DNA of 64,000 bases, taken from an uncultured Clostridia bacterium. GTDB taxonomy: Bacteria; Bacillota; Clostridia; Peptostreptococcales; Anaerovoracaceae. Position 1 is the first letter of the stretch; each line of letters begins with the position of its first letter. Both the position numbers and the translations under genes were made by a program. Below are positions 1 to 9,225 of this stretch, piece after piece. Under the pieces are notes generated by a model. The model saw nothing but the letters and a program-made list of their open reading frames with translations. It was not told the origin of the DNA and did no database searches. The stretch is from NCBI GenBank assembly GCA_938046095.1, contig CALIXS010000026.1, positions 1-64,000 on the forward strand. Reading direction: 5' to 3'.

Positions 1-37
1 GCTCACCAAAAATGACTACTTTGTGGGTGCTGCTCAT
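1..37 (-). CDS. start of an unidentified gene, cut by the window edge
   Basis: On the minus strand an ATG at 35-37 opens a frame reading MSSTHKVVIFGE to the window edge, with CGGAG about nine bases upstream. Only 12 codons are visible. It would be the next gene after alr in the same direction. The opening beta-strand ending in a FGE triplet resembles the first strand of PfkB-type sugar kinases, but this is too little sequence to assign a function. Confidence 0.35.
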   Translation of the reverse strand, partial: MSSTHKVVIFGE

Positions 38-118
38 GAAAACGGCTCCGTGAGGGCCGGATCGGTAAGCAGTGCGGGATATTCCGGCGAAATCGGTGAG
101 AGACGCCGGCAGCCTGTT

Positions 119-1255
119 TTATTTAATGTAAACCTTAGGGAGTCTCTGTCCGAAGGCGCAGCATATTTCGTAGTTGATCGTGCCGGTAGCGTCGGCTATG
201 TCGTCGGCTGTGATGCTGCTGACTCCGTCGGAGCCCATGATTATGACTTCGTCACCTAATTTGACGTTAGGGACTTCGGATACATCGACCATGAACTGAT
301 CCATGCAGATGTTTCCGGCCACAGGGCAGACGACACCGTTTACGATGACCTTTGCAGCGGAAGAATAAGGCCGAGGGTAGCCGTCGGCGTATCCCAGACC
401 GAGCGTAGCGATGCGGGACGGCTTGTCGGAAATATATCTGCGACCGTAGCCGACCGAAAAGTTTTCGGGAACATCCTTGAGGTGTACAATGTTGGCTTTG
501 ACCGACATGACCGGCTTAAGCGAAAGCTGTGCCGGGTCTACCTCATGAGACGGATAAAGACCATATTGGATTATGCCGGGACGCACCTCGTCAAATAGTA
601 TGGACGGCAGTTCCATGATTGATGCGCTATTGGCGAGCGTGCGGATCGGGAACTTTATGCCGGCTTTTGTCAGGGCTTCGTAGAATGTGTTGAATTTTGC
701 TTCCTGATCGTGCGAATATGATTTGTCGGCGGCATCGGCCGTGGACATATGCGAGAAGAGTCCTCTGATTTTCAGGTTGGGAAGCGATGCGATTTTGCGG
801 ACGTCCATGACAGCCGTTTCAATATCATCTGCGAGGTAGCCGATGCGGCCCATTCCGGTGTCGACGGCGATGAGCGCGGATACGATTTTCCCTTTGACCG
901 CCGCTGCGTCACTGATAGCTTCGGCGTTATCCGAGGAACAGACGACAGGGGTGACATCGTAGTCTATAAGAGTGTCGGCGTACATGTCGGGAGTAAGGCC
1001 GAGGCAGATGATCTCTTCGTCTGCACCGGCGTTTCTCAGAGTTATGGCCTCCTGAAGTGTTGCAACGGCAAATTTGCTGACGCCGTTGGAACGGAGAACC
1101 TCCGCGCATCTGACGGAACCATGTCCGTAAGCATCGGCCTTGATGACGCCTATAAGATCGCGACCCTGAGCTTTTGCCTTGATCTGTTTGATGTTGTAAT
1201 CGAAATTGCCGAGATTGACCTCGACCCATGCAGGCCTGATCGCTTCCTTGTACAT
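119..1255 (-). CDS. alr: alanine racemase
   Basis: Pyridoxal-phosphate enzyme that interconverts L- and D-alanine in the cytoplasm and supplies D-alanine for peptidoglycan. The 378-residue length is normal. The PLP-lysine motif VIKADAYGHG has its lysine at residue 39 in the TIM-barrel N-terminus. The C-terminal beta domain carries the SVGYGRRY segment with the second catalytic tyrosine, and GNICMDQFMVD. The start is set by AAGAAGG eight bases upstream of the ATG. It lies 177 bases downstream of purA on the same strand and may be transcribed with it or from its own promoter. Two imperfect copies of TTTCTTTGAAC (1269-1279, 1302-1312) precede it. Confidence 0.96.
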   Translation of the reverse strand: MYKEAIRPAWVEVNLGNFDYNIKQIKAKAQGRDLIGVIKADAYGHGSVRCAEVLRSNGVSKFAVATLQEAITLRNAGADEEIICLGLTPDMYADTLIDYDVTPVVCSSDNAEAISDAAAVKGKIVSALIAVDTGMGRIGYLADDIETAVMDVRKIASLPNLKIRGLFSHMSTADAADKSYSHDQEAKFNTFYEALTKAGIKFPIRTLANSASIMELPSILFDEVRPGIIQYGLYPSHEVDPAQLSLKPVMSVKANIVHLKDVPENFSVGYGRRYISDKPSRIATLGLGYADGYPRPYSSAAKVIVNGVVCPVAGNICMDQFMVDVSEVPNVKLGDEVIIMGSDGVSSITADDIADATGTINYEICCAFGQRLPKVYIK

Positions 1256-1432
1256 GATATTAACCTTCTTTCTTTGAACTTGCTGTTTTCTTAAACTTAT
1301 TTTTCTTTGAACCTGTTATTTCCCTTAGACTGCTTTATGTGTTCGTTGTGTGGCACGCGTGACGGTCGCGCCGGCGGCACGGCACCGTCTGAGCCGGCGA
1401 CACCGGCGGTATGGCATGGGTAATATGTTTTT
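1256..1432. other. purA-alr intergenic region with GC-rich repeat
   Basis: This 177-base gap has an AT-rich half next to alr and a GC-rich half next to purA. The GC-rich part (about 1362-1412) contains several GCCGGCG/CGCCGG units and GACGGT...ACCGTC arms, so it may fold and end purA transcription. No clean U-tract terminator is visible and no gene is seen. Confidence 0.4.
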
Positions 1433-2722
1433 TCAGAGCTTTGATGCCCGGTGAATGACGTCCTCCCTTGCGGGGCCGTTTGTTACGATGGTTATCGGGA
1501 AGCCTATGAGGCTTTCGATTTCATTTACATAGTTCTGCGCTTCTTCAGGAAGCTCGGAAAATTCGCGGATACCGGTTATGTCGCATTTCCAGCCCGGCAG
1601 CTTTCGGATGACCGGCTTGCAGCGGTCGAGCGCTTCGGGGTAAGGGAGGTCACGGATTTCTCTGCCGTCGAGCTCGTAAGCGGTGACGATCGGAATTTCA
1701 TCGAGGTAGCCGAGCGGATCGAGGACAGTGAGTGCTGCTTCAGTCGTTCCCTGTACCTGGCATCCGTAGCGTGTGGCAACAGCATCGAACCAGCCGACTC
1801 TGCGGGGGCGCCCTGTCGTGGCGCCATATTCGCCGCCGTCGCCGCCCCGCTTTCTGAGCTCATCCGCTTCATCACCGAATATTTCGGAGACGAACGCTCC
1901 CGCTCCCACTGCAGAAGAATAAGCCTTCACCACCGTTACGATCCTCTTTATCTCGTAAGGGGCAAGTCCTGCGCCGATTGCACCGAAGCCGGCAAGCGTT
2001 GAGGAGGATGTCACCATAGGATATATACCGTGGTCGGTGTCCTTCATCGCGCCTAACTGACCCTCGAGCAGAATGTCCCTGCCTTCCGCAAGGGACTCGC
2101 GAAGGAATCTGCCGGTGTCACATATGTAAGGAGCGACAGTATCGCGGTATTCATGAAGTACTTCGAGAAGTTCGCCGGGATCGAGAAGGGGCTTGTGATA
2201 AAGCTCATTCAGCAGGCAGTTTTTGATCTTGCATACGTTTTTAAGCTTGGCGAGGAGTATGGTATCTTCCAGAAACAGTTCGCCTGTCCTGAAGCCTATC
2301 TTGGCGTATTTGTCGGAATAGCACGGGGCTATACCTGATTGTGTAGATCCGAAGGAGCAGCCTCCGAGGCGTTCCTCCTCATATTTATCGAGCAGGATAT
2401 GGTACGGCATGACTATGTGCGCCCGATCCGACACCTTAAGATCGGGGGAGGGGACGCCGCCTGCCGTCAGTTCATCCAGTTCTTCCTTGAGCTTCGGGAT
2501 ATTTAGAGCCGTACCGTTTCCGATGACGTTGGTTATGTGGGAGTAAAAGGAACCGGACGGCAGTACGTGAAGCGCAAATTTGCCGTAATTGTTTTTGATC
2601 GTGTGACCGGCGTTGCCGCCTCCCTGGAATCTGACGACAATATCGCTCGATTCGGCGAGCATATCGGTTATCTTGCCCTTGCCTTCATCGCCCCAATTAG
2701 CACCTACTACTGCTGTAATCAT
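1433..2722 (-). CDS. purA: adenylosuccinate synthetase
   Basis: Catalyses the GTP-dependent joining of IMP and aspartate to adenylosuccinate, the first committed step to AMP. The N-terminus has the family P-loop GDEGKGK (residues 11-17), followed by the IMP/GTP-binding GGGNAGHT at about 35-42, and the C-terminal half has TGRPRRVGWFD. At 429 residues it is full length. The start has AAGGAGG seven bases upstream of the ATG. It begins 15 bases after purB, so the two AMP-branch genes form an operon in the order purB-purA. Confidence 0.97.
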   Translation of the reverse strand: MITAVVGANWGDEGKGKITDMLAESSDIVVRFQGGGNAGHTIKNNYGKFALHVLPSGSFYSHITNVIGNGTALNIPKLKEELDELTAGGVPSPDLKVSDRAHIVMPYHILLDKYEEERLGGCSFGSTQSGIAPCYSDKYAKIGFRTGELFLEDTILLAKLKNVCKIKNCLLNELYHKPLLDPGELLEVLHEYRDTVAPYICDTGRFLRESLAEGRDILLEGQLGAMKDTDHGIYPMVTSSSTLAGFGAIGAGLAPYEIKRIVTVVKAYSSAVGAGAFVSEIFGDEADELRKRGGDGGEYGATTGRPRRVGWFDAVATRYGCQVQGTTEAALTVLDPLGYLDEIPIVTAYELDGREIRDLPYPEALDRCKPVIRKLPGWKCDITGIREFSELPEEAQNYVNEIESLIGFPITIVTNGPAREDVIHRASKL

Positions 2723-2737
2723 AAAGATGCCTCCTTA

Positions 2738-4171
2738 TTATATGTTAATCTCCGTTTCAATACCGAGATCATCGGCATTGGAGTCAAGTATGGGCTTTAT
2801 GACCCCGTCAAGGAACTCCTGAGTCTGCTGAGGAGCGCGACCCACGTAATTTTCAGGTTTCAAGACCTTCTGTAAAGCCTCTTTTGTTACGCCAAAGAGC
2901 GGGTCGGATGCGATGCGGCATATAAGATCGTTAGGCAGGCCTTCCTCTTTGACTGCTTTTGCCGCATCCATGGAATGGATGCGAATCCGTTCATGGAGCG
3001 CCTGTCTGTCCCCGCCCGCCTTGACGGCATCCATCATGATATTTTCGGTCGCCATGAACGGAAGCTCCGCCATGAGGTGCGCGGCTATGACCTTCGGGTA
3101 GACGACGAGTCCCTCCGAAACGTTTATATATAATTCGAGGATGCTGTCAGTGGCCAGGAAAGCCTCGCTGACCGAGATCCTTTTGTTTGCGGAATCGTCG
3201 AGCGTGCGCTCGAACCATTGTGTTGCAGCCGTTATCTGCGGATTCATCGCATCGCTTATGACGTAGTTGGCAAGGCTTGCCATACGTTCCGAACGCATCG
3301 GATTGCGTTTATACGCCATCGCCGAGGAACCTATCTGGTTTTTCTCGAACGGTTCCTCAACTTCTTTGGCGTGCTGCAGAAGCCTTATATCATTGCTGAA
3401 TTTGTGCGCCGATTGAGCAATCCCGGCGAGGACGTTAAGCACACGGCTGTCCACTTTGCGCGAATAAGTCTGACCGGATACGGGATAGCACGCGTTAAAG
3501 CCCATCTTTTCGGCTATGAACTGATCGAGTTTGCGGCATTTGGCGTGGTCGCCGTCAAAGAGCTCGAGAAAGGAAGCCTGCGTACCGGTCGTTCCCTTGG
3601 AGCCGAGAAGCTTGAGTGAACCCAGGACGTAGTCGAGATCGTCGAGGTCCGTTACGAGATCGTTCAGCCAAAGCGTCGCCCGCTTGCCGAGTGTAGTCGG
3701 CTGTGCAGGCTGGTAATGTGTATATGCGAGCATAGGCAGATCTTTGTACTTTTCTGCAAACGCGGCAAGCTTTCCGATGGTGTTTATCAGCTTGACGCGC
3801 AGGAGTTTAAGCCCCTCACGCATTATTATGAGGTCGGTATTGTCGCCGACATAACAGCTCGTCGCGCCTAAATGTATTATGCCTCCGGCGTTCGGACACT
3901 GTATGCCGTAAGCATAAACGTGGCTCATTACGTCATGGCGGACTTCCTTCTCTCTCTGGCGGGCGACGTCATAGTTGATGTCATCGGCGTGAGATTTGAG
4001 TTCGTCTATCTGTTCCTGCGATATATCAAGACCCAGCTCCCTTTCGGCTTCGGCGAGAGCTATCCAAAGGCGTCTCCATGTTCTGAACTTCATCTCGGGC
4101 GAAAAAAGATATTTCATCTCCGCGCTCGGATAACGCTCTGAGAGCGGACTTGTGTAGGTCTTTTCGTGCAT
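2738..4171 (-). CDS. purB: adenylosuccinate lyase
   Basis: Fumarase/aspartase-superfamily enzyme that removes fumarate from adenylosuccinate (and from SAICAR in IMP synthesis). The superfamily signature SSAMAYKRNP lies at residues 282-291, and TSCYVGDNTD and THYQPAQPTT mark the other active-site regions. It has 477 residues, as in clostridial and eukaryotic-type PurB. AAGGAGGAG precedes the ATG. It is the first gene of the minus-strand pur operon and is divergent from the ABC genes that start at 4339. Confidence 0.96.
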   Translation of the reverse strand: MHEKTYTSPLSERYPSAEMKYLFSPEMKFRTWRRLWIALAEAERELGLDISQEQIDELKSHADDINYDVARQREKEVRHDVMSHVYAYGIQCPNAGGIIHLGATSCYVGDNTDLIIMREGLKLLRVKLINTIGKLAAFAEKYKDLPMLAYTHYQPAQPTTLGKRATLWLNDLVTDLDDLDYVLGSLKLLGSKGTTGTQASFLELFDGDHAKCRKLDQFIAEKMGFNACYPVSGQTYSRKVDSRVLNVLAGIAQSAHKFSNDIRLLQHAKEVEEPFEKNQIGSSAMAYKRNPMRSERMASLANYVISDAMNPQITAATQWFERTLDDSANKRISVSEAFLATDSILELYINVSEGLVVYPKVIAAHLMAELPFMATENIMMDAVKAGGDRQALHERIRIHSMDAAKAVKEEGLPNDLICRIASDPLFGVTKEALQKVLKPENYVGRAPQQTQEFLDGVIKPILDSNADDLGIETEINI

Positions 4172-4285
4172 AACGGGGTCTCCTCCTTACAAATACATTG
4201 AAATTATATCACTATTGGGTAGTCGATACAATTCTTACGTTTCTTACGAATCACGGCAATTTACCTTAAAACAACGGTGATATCA

Positions 4286-4314
4286 TAGACAGCTGCGGCG
4301 GTGTTTGGTAGAAT
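4286..4314 (+). promoter_or_regulatory. sigma-70 promoter of the tandem ABC genes
   Basis: TAGACA (4286-4291), exactly 17 bases, then TAGAAT (4309-4314). It lies 24 bases before the ATG at 4339, in the divergent space between purB and the ABC genes. Confidence 0.6.
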
Positions 4315-4338
4315 TTGATTACAACAAGGAGGAATGTA

Positions 4339-6669
4339 ATGCTAAAACTTGACAGAGTTTCTAAGTTTTACTCGCAAAACGGCGTAGTTACGAGCGGGTT
4401 CAGCAAGGTTTCGCTTGGGTTCAGGATAGGCGAATTCGTGGCAATAACGGGTGAGTCCGGCAGCGGCAAATCCACACTGCTTAACGTCATTTCAGGTCTC
4501 GACTCTTACGAAGAGGGCGAGATGTACATTCAGGGTCTGCCGACGAGCGGCTACAGCTCCGACGATATGGAGGAATATCGCAAGCGTTATATCGGCAGCA
4601 TCTTTCAGACCTTTAATCTCATCAACAATTACACAGTCTATCAAAACGTCGAGCTCGTACTGCTGCTCGCCGGATACAGTCGCGGCGAGGTCAGGGAGAG
4701 AGTGGAAGACATTATAAGAAAGGTCGGTCTCGAGAGATACAGAAAAACAAAGGCGTCCAAGCTCTCCGGCGGCCAGAAGCAAAGGGTCGCAATCGCCCGG
4801 GCTCTTGCAAAGGAAACGCCGATCATAGTTGCAGATGAGCCGACGGGGAACCTCGACGTTGAATCTGCGAGGGAAATAATAGAACTGCTCGCGTCGCTCT
4901 CCGACGAAAAGCTCATCATAATAGTTACGCATAACTACGAGCAGGTGGAGGATCTCGTTACGCGCAGGATCACAATGCGCGACGGCAGAGTCATAGAGGA
5001 CAAGCGCTTTGAGCGCGAAGAGGAAACTGTTTCCGGAGAAGAGCACGTCAAGCCCGAGGAGGCGAGGCACGATAACCTGACTGCGGGGAGCACGCTGCGC
5101 TTAGGCGTAAGAAATACGTTCAGCCTGCCGGTAAAGTTCCTTCTGCTTCTCGTCGTATTTTTGTTTCTTTGCACGGGCACATTTTCGTCGTATTCGTCGT
5201 TTCAGAATATGAAACTGGCGGTTTCGGACATCAGTTACAGCACGACGTTTTCAAATACCGACCCGCGCAGGATTATCGTTACCAAGCCGGATAAGGCGGC
5301 CTTTTCACAGGAGGATTACGACAGGCTGAATGCGATTTCGAACGTCAGCTCAATCGTCAGAGATGATCCGATGCTCGATGCGATGTTCAACATATCGAAC
5401 AAAACACAGGCACAGCTCGAAACTCTCTGGCAGAGCGGGTCAGATGAAGAATACATATATCTTCAGTGTAATGTCAAATCGCTCGACGGATTAGAAGACA
5501 GAATCGAAGAAGGGCGCCTTCCGGAAAACGCTAACGAAACATTTTTACTCTTTAGCAGAGGCAAATGGGACGGAGAATATCTCAGCAGCTATATCGGCAG
5601 ATCGCTTTACGTTACGACAAGAGAGCTCGGCGCGCCTGTTGCGCAGGGCTGCGATGACAGTCTGACCGTAGTCGGCTACGGATATTATACGGAAAAAGAG
5701 GAAGAAGAGAAGGCGATGCAAATGATATTTTCCGACGCCACGCTGTGCGTAGGAGACGAAGCTGTCAATATGCTCAATGCGCAGGTAACATGTGTGCGTA
5801 CCTCTCATACGCTGACGGTAAACAGCGACGCGGTGAACATCGTTAATGCAGGGAGCGGGACGACGTATCCGTTTATAGGATCTCAGTACGTAGATAAGGG
5901 GACGGTCATGATCCCGGAGAATATCGCCGCTCTGTACAAGGACAGCAAAGCGAAGGGGAAGCCGCTTACGGTCGGGACGAAAAACCTCTATTTCAGCAAA
6001 ACTAACGATTTTACGGTAGATGCCGTATACACCGCTTCCAATTCGCAGAAACTGCTCGACCTCAAATACGACGATATGACAAAGGGCATATATATGAATC
6101 CCGAGGATATCCGCGCGTTCTATGCGACCTCCGAGAAGTATCAGATATCCGTAATGATGGAAAATACGATTTTCCGTGAAACTACTATAAAGGAGATAAA
6201 AGATGCGGGATACAAGGCTCTTTATGTTCATGACGCATCGATGATGAACAGCGTGGAGCTTAAGGGAGTACTTAACGCGATACGCACTGTTGTGCTTGTA
6301 GTGCTTCTGGCAGTGCTCTTTTTTGTCAGCTATTTTATAATCAAACTGATTTTCAAGTCACAGAATGTGTACTTCTCTACGGTAAGAATGTTGGGAGGAA
6401 GCCGCGGCGGTTGTTCAAAGCTTTTGCTCGTCGATATGCTTACGGTATTTCACATAGCTTTCGCGGCAGTCTCGGTATATCTGTTTAAAGTAAAGGACGG
6501 AACGCTTAGCAGCATCGGCTGGATCGAGAATCTCGTGCAGTATGTGGAAGGCAAGGATTATATAATACTGTATGCGGTAATACTGTTTCTTACGGTACTG
6601 CTCGCGGTGAGGTATTCGTCGCAGATGTTCAGAAAAACTGCAATGAACGCGTATAGGGAGGAGGTGTGA
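4339..6669 (+). CDS. ABC transporter, ATPase fused to FtsX-type permease (first of pair)
   Basis: MacB-type (type VII) protein of 776 residues. The N-terminal ATPase has Walker A GESGSGKST at 39-47, the signature LSGGQKQR, Walker B IIVADEPTGNLD and the switch histidine ITH. A transmembrane helix follows near residue 265, then an extracytoplasmic domain of about 370 residues, then three C-terminal helices (LLAVLFFVSYFI onward). Such proteins use ATP in the cytoplasm to move a periplasmic or external domain rather than carry a substrate through the membrane. I chose the ATG at 4339 because AAGGAGG ends six bases before it; an upstream ATG at 4315 has no ribosome site. It ends three bases before the next gene, so the two products probably form a heterodimer. 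Substrate unknown; antimicrobial peptide response or lipoprotein release are possible. Confidence 0.85.
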   Translation: MLKLDRVSKFYSQNGVVTSGFSKVSLGFRIGEFVAITGESGSGKSTLLNVISGLDSYEEGEMYIQGLPTSGYSSDDMEEYRKRYIGSIFQTFNLINNYTVYQNVELVLLLAGYSRGEVRERVEDIIRKVGLERYRKTKASKLSGGQKQRVAIARALAKETPIIVADEPTGNLDVESAREIIELLASLSDEKLIIIVTHNYEQVEDLVTRRITMRDGRVIEDKRFEREEETVSGEEHVKPEEARHDNLTAGSTLRLGVRNTFSLPVKFLLLLVVFLFLCTGTFSSYSSFQNMKLAVSDISYSTTFSNTDPRRIIVTKPDKAAFSQEDYDRLNAISNVSSIVRDDPMLDAMFNISNKTQAQLETLWQSGSDEEYIYLQCNVKSLDGLEDRIEEGRLPENANETFLLFSRGKWDGEYLSSYIGRSLYVTTRELGAPVAQGCDDSLTVVGYGYYTEKEEEEKAMQMIFSDATLCVGDEAVNMLNAQVTCVRTSHTLTVNSDAVNIVNAGSGTTYPFIGSQYVDKGTVMIPENIAALYKDSKAKGKPLTVGTKNLYFSKTNDFTVDAVYTASNSQKLLDLKYDDMTKGIYMNPEDIRAFYATSEKYQISVMMENTIFRETTIKEIKDAGYKALYVHDASMMNSVELKGVLNAIRTVVLVVLLAVLFFVSYFIIKLIFKSQNVYFSTVRMLGGSRGGCSKLLLVDMLTVFHIAFAAVSVYLFKVKDGTLSSIGWIENLVQYVEGKDYIILYAVILFLTVLLAVRYSSQMFRKTAMNAYREEV

Positions 6670-6672
6670 CGG

Positions 6673-9153
6673 ATGATAAAGCTGACAGGTGTCAAAAAAA
6701 CCTTTAATAGACATAAACAAAATGCCATACACGCTATCGACAATACGAGCATCGAGCTCGGCGATACAGGACTTGTAACGTTCCTCGGCAATTCGGGCTG
6801 CGGCAAGACGACGCTGCTCAACGCCATAGGCGGGCTTGACAAAGTGGATTCGGGCGATATATTCATCGACGGCGAGCGCCTCACGCGCCGCACAAGCGGC
6901 AGGCGTGACGAGATAAGAAATGCAGTGATAGGTTATATATTTCAGAATTATAATCTGATTGAGGATGCGACGGTTTACGAGAATGTTGCTCTCGTACTCA
7001 GGATGACAGGCTTCAGAAACAAAGCCGCAATTGAGCGGCGCGTCATGTACATTCTCGAACGCGTGGGCATATCGCGCTATCGCAACCGCCCTGTAAAGAT
7101 GCTTTCGGGAGGTGAGCGTCAGAGAGTCGGCATCGCAAGAGCGATAGTCAAAAATCCGAGAATAATCATAGCCGATGAGCCTACGGGAAACCTCGACTCC
7201 GTAAACACGATTGAGGTTATGAATATCATAAAGGCGATATCCAAAGAAAAGCTCGTCATACTTGTCACGCACGAGCGTGAACTTGCGGAGTTCTACGCCG
7301 ACAGGATAATAGAAATAGTCGATGGAAGGATCGTGGGAGACCGCCTCAACGAGCACGAGGGTTCCCTCGATTACAGGATAGATACGAAAATATACCTCGG
7401 TGATATGCCGTACCAGGCGGACCTGTCACCGAGCGGTTTTGATGTTCGTCTGTACTCGGACAAGCCGGATAAGCCACCGAGAATTAACATAGTTATACGA
7501 AATAATAATCTGTATATAGATACCGGAGGGATGCTCGAAAAGGGTGCGGAAGGTATCGAAATAGAAGACGGCCACTATAAGGGATTGACAAAGGATGTTT
7601 ACGAGCAATATAAATTCGATTACGACTCATATTACAACAATGCCGATATTGACGCAGGCGAGACGGGGGCGGTTCCCCGGAAAAGACGCTACCGTCCGAT
7701 ATACGGCCCTTTGTCTTCGTTAGTCTCGGGCTTCAAAAAGGTGCATCGTTACAGCAAGCTCAAAAAAATACTTCTCGTCGGTTTTGTTCTGGCATCTGTG
7801 TTTGTCGTTTACGCAGGGGCAAATGTCGCCGGCAAAATGCACATAACCGATAAGGATTTTACGAAGAGCGACAAAAACTATCTTCATGTATCATGCGGAA
7901 AGCTTACACCGACGATTTATTCACAGTATGCATCGGTGGAAAATGTTGCCTATGTTCTGCCCGGCGATTCAAACGTGATCTTTGCCATGCCGATGAATGA
8001 TTATATACAGGCGGCAAACTATATTTCGTCGCTCGAGGGCTCGCTTTCGTCTTACGGCGGCGTCACCGAAGGCGACCTCGTGTGCGGGCGCATGCCGCAG
8101 AACCCGCAGGAAATACTTGTGGACAGACTGGCTCTCAAAGATGTAAAAAAGAGCACCTACGGCGTAGAACTCGCAATGACGGACGACAGTGATTATCTCG
8201 GAAGGACGGTCAGGATAAATACGCTTGCCGATTTTACAATCGTAGGGGTGACAGATCGTGAAGAACCTTGTATCTACGCGGATCCGTCGATGCTCACTTC
8301 CATCGCCATGAACTCGCAGGAGGACGTATCCTTTGCTCTCGCAGGCCCTAAGCCGGTTGAGCTCGATAAGATAGTTCCGTACAGCGCTTACGCCGCGGCG
8401 GGCAATCTTACAGTTGTCAAGGGCGAAGCGCCTGACGAGGATTACGAGGTTCTCGTGCCGGAAAGCCTGAAGGACGAGGTCGGCATCGGCAAGACGATAA
8501 ATGTAAAGGTCGCGGGCAATAATCTGAAGGTCAGCGGATATTATCATGATGCCCTGGGAGGGGAAGGTCTATACGTTACGGATAACACTCATTTCATAAA
8601 TTCGATAGGAGCGTTCGAAAACCTTACACTTGCGCCGGCAAGCGCCGACGTCAAGCAGGAGGTAAAGGAGGCCGCAAGTGCGGGGGGAACCGTCATGGTG
8701 ACCGATTTGTATGCCAAAAACCGTGATGAATATAAACTCCGGACAAGCAAAGATATCGCCCGCACGATCCTTGTGGCCGCAATAATTATAGTCATTTCGC
8801 TCATCGAAATATACCTGATGCTCAGGGCGTCATTCCTCTCCCGCATAAAGGAGGTCGGCGTACTGCGCGCAATTGGCCTTAAGAAGGGAGATGTTTACCG
8901 GATGTTCGCCGGCGAGGTCGTTGCGATAAGCCTTCTTACATCGCTGCCGGGGATGGCCGTAATGGCTTACCTGCTCTATCAGATAACGCATAGCGTCAGC
9001 TATCTGGCGGGCACTTACCGTATAACGCCGATGGTGTTTGCTGCATGCTTCGGGCTTGTGTTCGTGTTTAACCTTATTGCGGGCCTGCTGCCCGTATTTA
9101 CGACGCTGCGAAAGACCCCTGCCGCCATACTTGCAAGAAACGATGTGAACTGA
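6673..9153 (+). CDS. ABC transporter, ATPase fused to FtsX-type permease (second of pair)
   Basis: 826 residues with the same architecture as its upstream neighbour. The ATPase has Walker A GNSGCGKTT, signature LSGGERQR and Walker B IIIADEPTGNLD. A charged linker of about 130 residues follows, then a transmembrane helix near residue 370 (KILLVGFVLASVFVVYAG), a large extracytoplasmic domain and three C-terminal helices ending in the FtsX-like LRKTPAAILARNDV. GGAGG lies inside the end of the preceding gene, so translation is coupled. It differs from the first protein by the longer linker between ATPase and membrane part, which suggests distinct halves of one complex. No sensor kinase gene lies beside it. 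Confidence 0.85.
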   Translation: MIKLTGVKKTFNRHKQNAIHAIDNTSIELGDTGLVTFLGNSGCGKTTLLNAIGGLDKVDSGDIFIDGERLTRRTSGRRDEIRNAVIGYIFQNYNLIEDATVYENVALVLRMTGFRNKAAIERRVMYILERVGISRYRNRPVKMLSGGERQRVGIARAIVKNPRIIIADEPTGNLDSVNTIEVMNIIKAISKEKLVILVTHERELAEFYADRIIEIVDGRIVGDRLNEHEGSLDYRIDTKIYLGDMPYQADLSPSGFDVRLYSDKPDKPPRINIVIRNNNLYIDTGGMLEKGAEGIEIEDGHYKGLTKDVYEQYKFDYDSYYNNADIDAGETGAVPRKRRYRPIYGPLSSLVSGFKKVHRYSKLKKILLVGFVLASVFVVYAGANVAGKMHITDKDFTKSDKNYLHVSCGKLTPTIYSQYASVENVAYVLPGDSNVIFAMPMNDYIQAANYISSLEGSLSSYGGVTEGDLVCGRMPQNPQEILVDRLALKDVKKSTYGVELAMTDDSDYLGRTVRINTLADFTIVGVTDREEPCIYADPSMLTSIAMNSQEDVSFALAGPKPVELDKIVPYSAYAAAGNLTVVKGEAPDEDYEVLVPESLKDEVGIGKTINVKVAGNNLKVSGYYHDALGGEGLYVTDNTHFINSIGAFENLTLAPASADVKQEVKEAASAGGTVMVTDLYAKNRDEYKLRTSKDIARTILVAAIIIVISLIEIYLMLRASFLSRIKEVGVLRAIGLKKGDVYRMFAGEVVAISLLTSLPGMAVMAYLLYQITHSVSYLAGTYRITPMVFAACFGLVFVFNLIAGLLPVFTTLRKTPAAILARNDVN

Positions 9154-9179
9154 CAGATCTGAAATGATCAGACGAAACG

Positions 9180-9225
9180 GTCAAAACGTACCCGGCTGTT
9201 TACCCGTATTGTTTCCGCCGGGTAC
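9180..9225 (-). terminator. hairpin overlapping the 3' end of the dehydrogenase gene
   Basis: GTACCCGGC (9188-9196) and GCCGGGTAC (9217-9225) are perfect 9-bp arms with a 20-base loop. On the minus strand they are followed by GTTTTGAC, which contains the stop codon. The right arm encodes the C-terminal Pro-Gly-Thr region, so terminator and coding sequence overlap. The short U-run makes strength uncertain. Confidence 0.45.

Noticed and set aside
4315..4338. ATG at 4315 as start of the first ABC gene
   Set aside because: It lies one base after the -10 box and has no ribosome site; ATG 4339 has AAGGAGG at correct spacing.
6415..7356. 313-codon minus-strand frame across the two ABC genes
   Set aside because: It lies opposite well-supported coding sequence of both ABC proteins and shows no domain or start signal.
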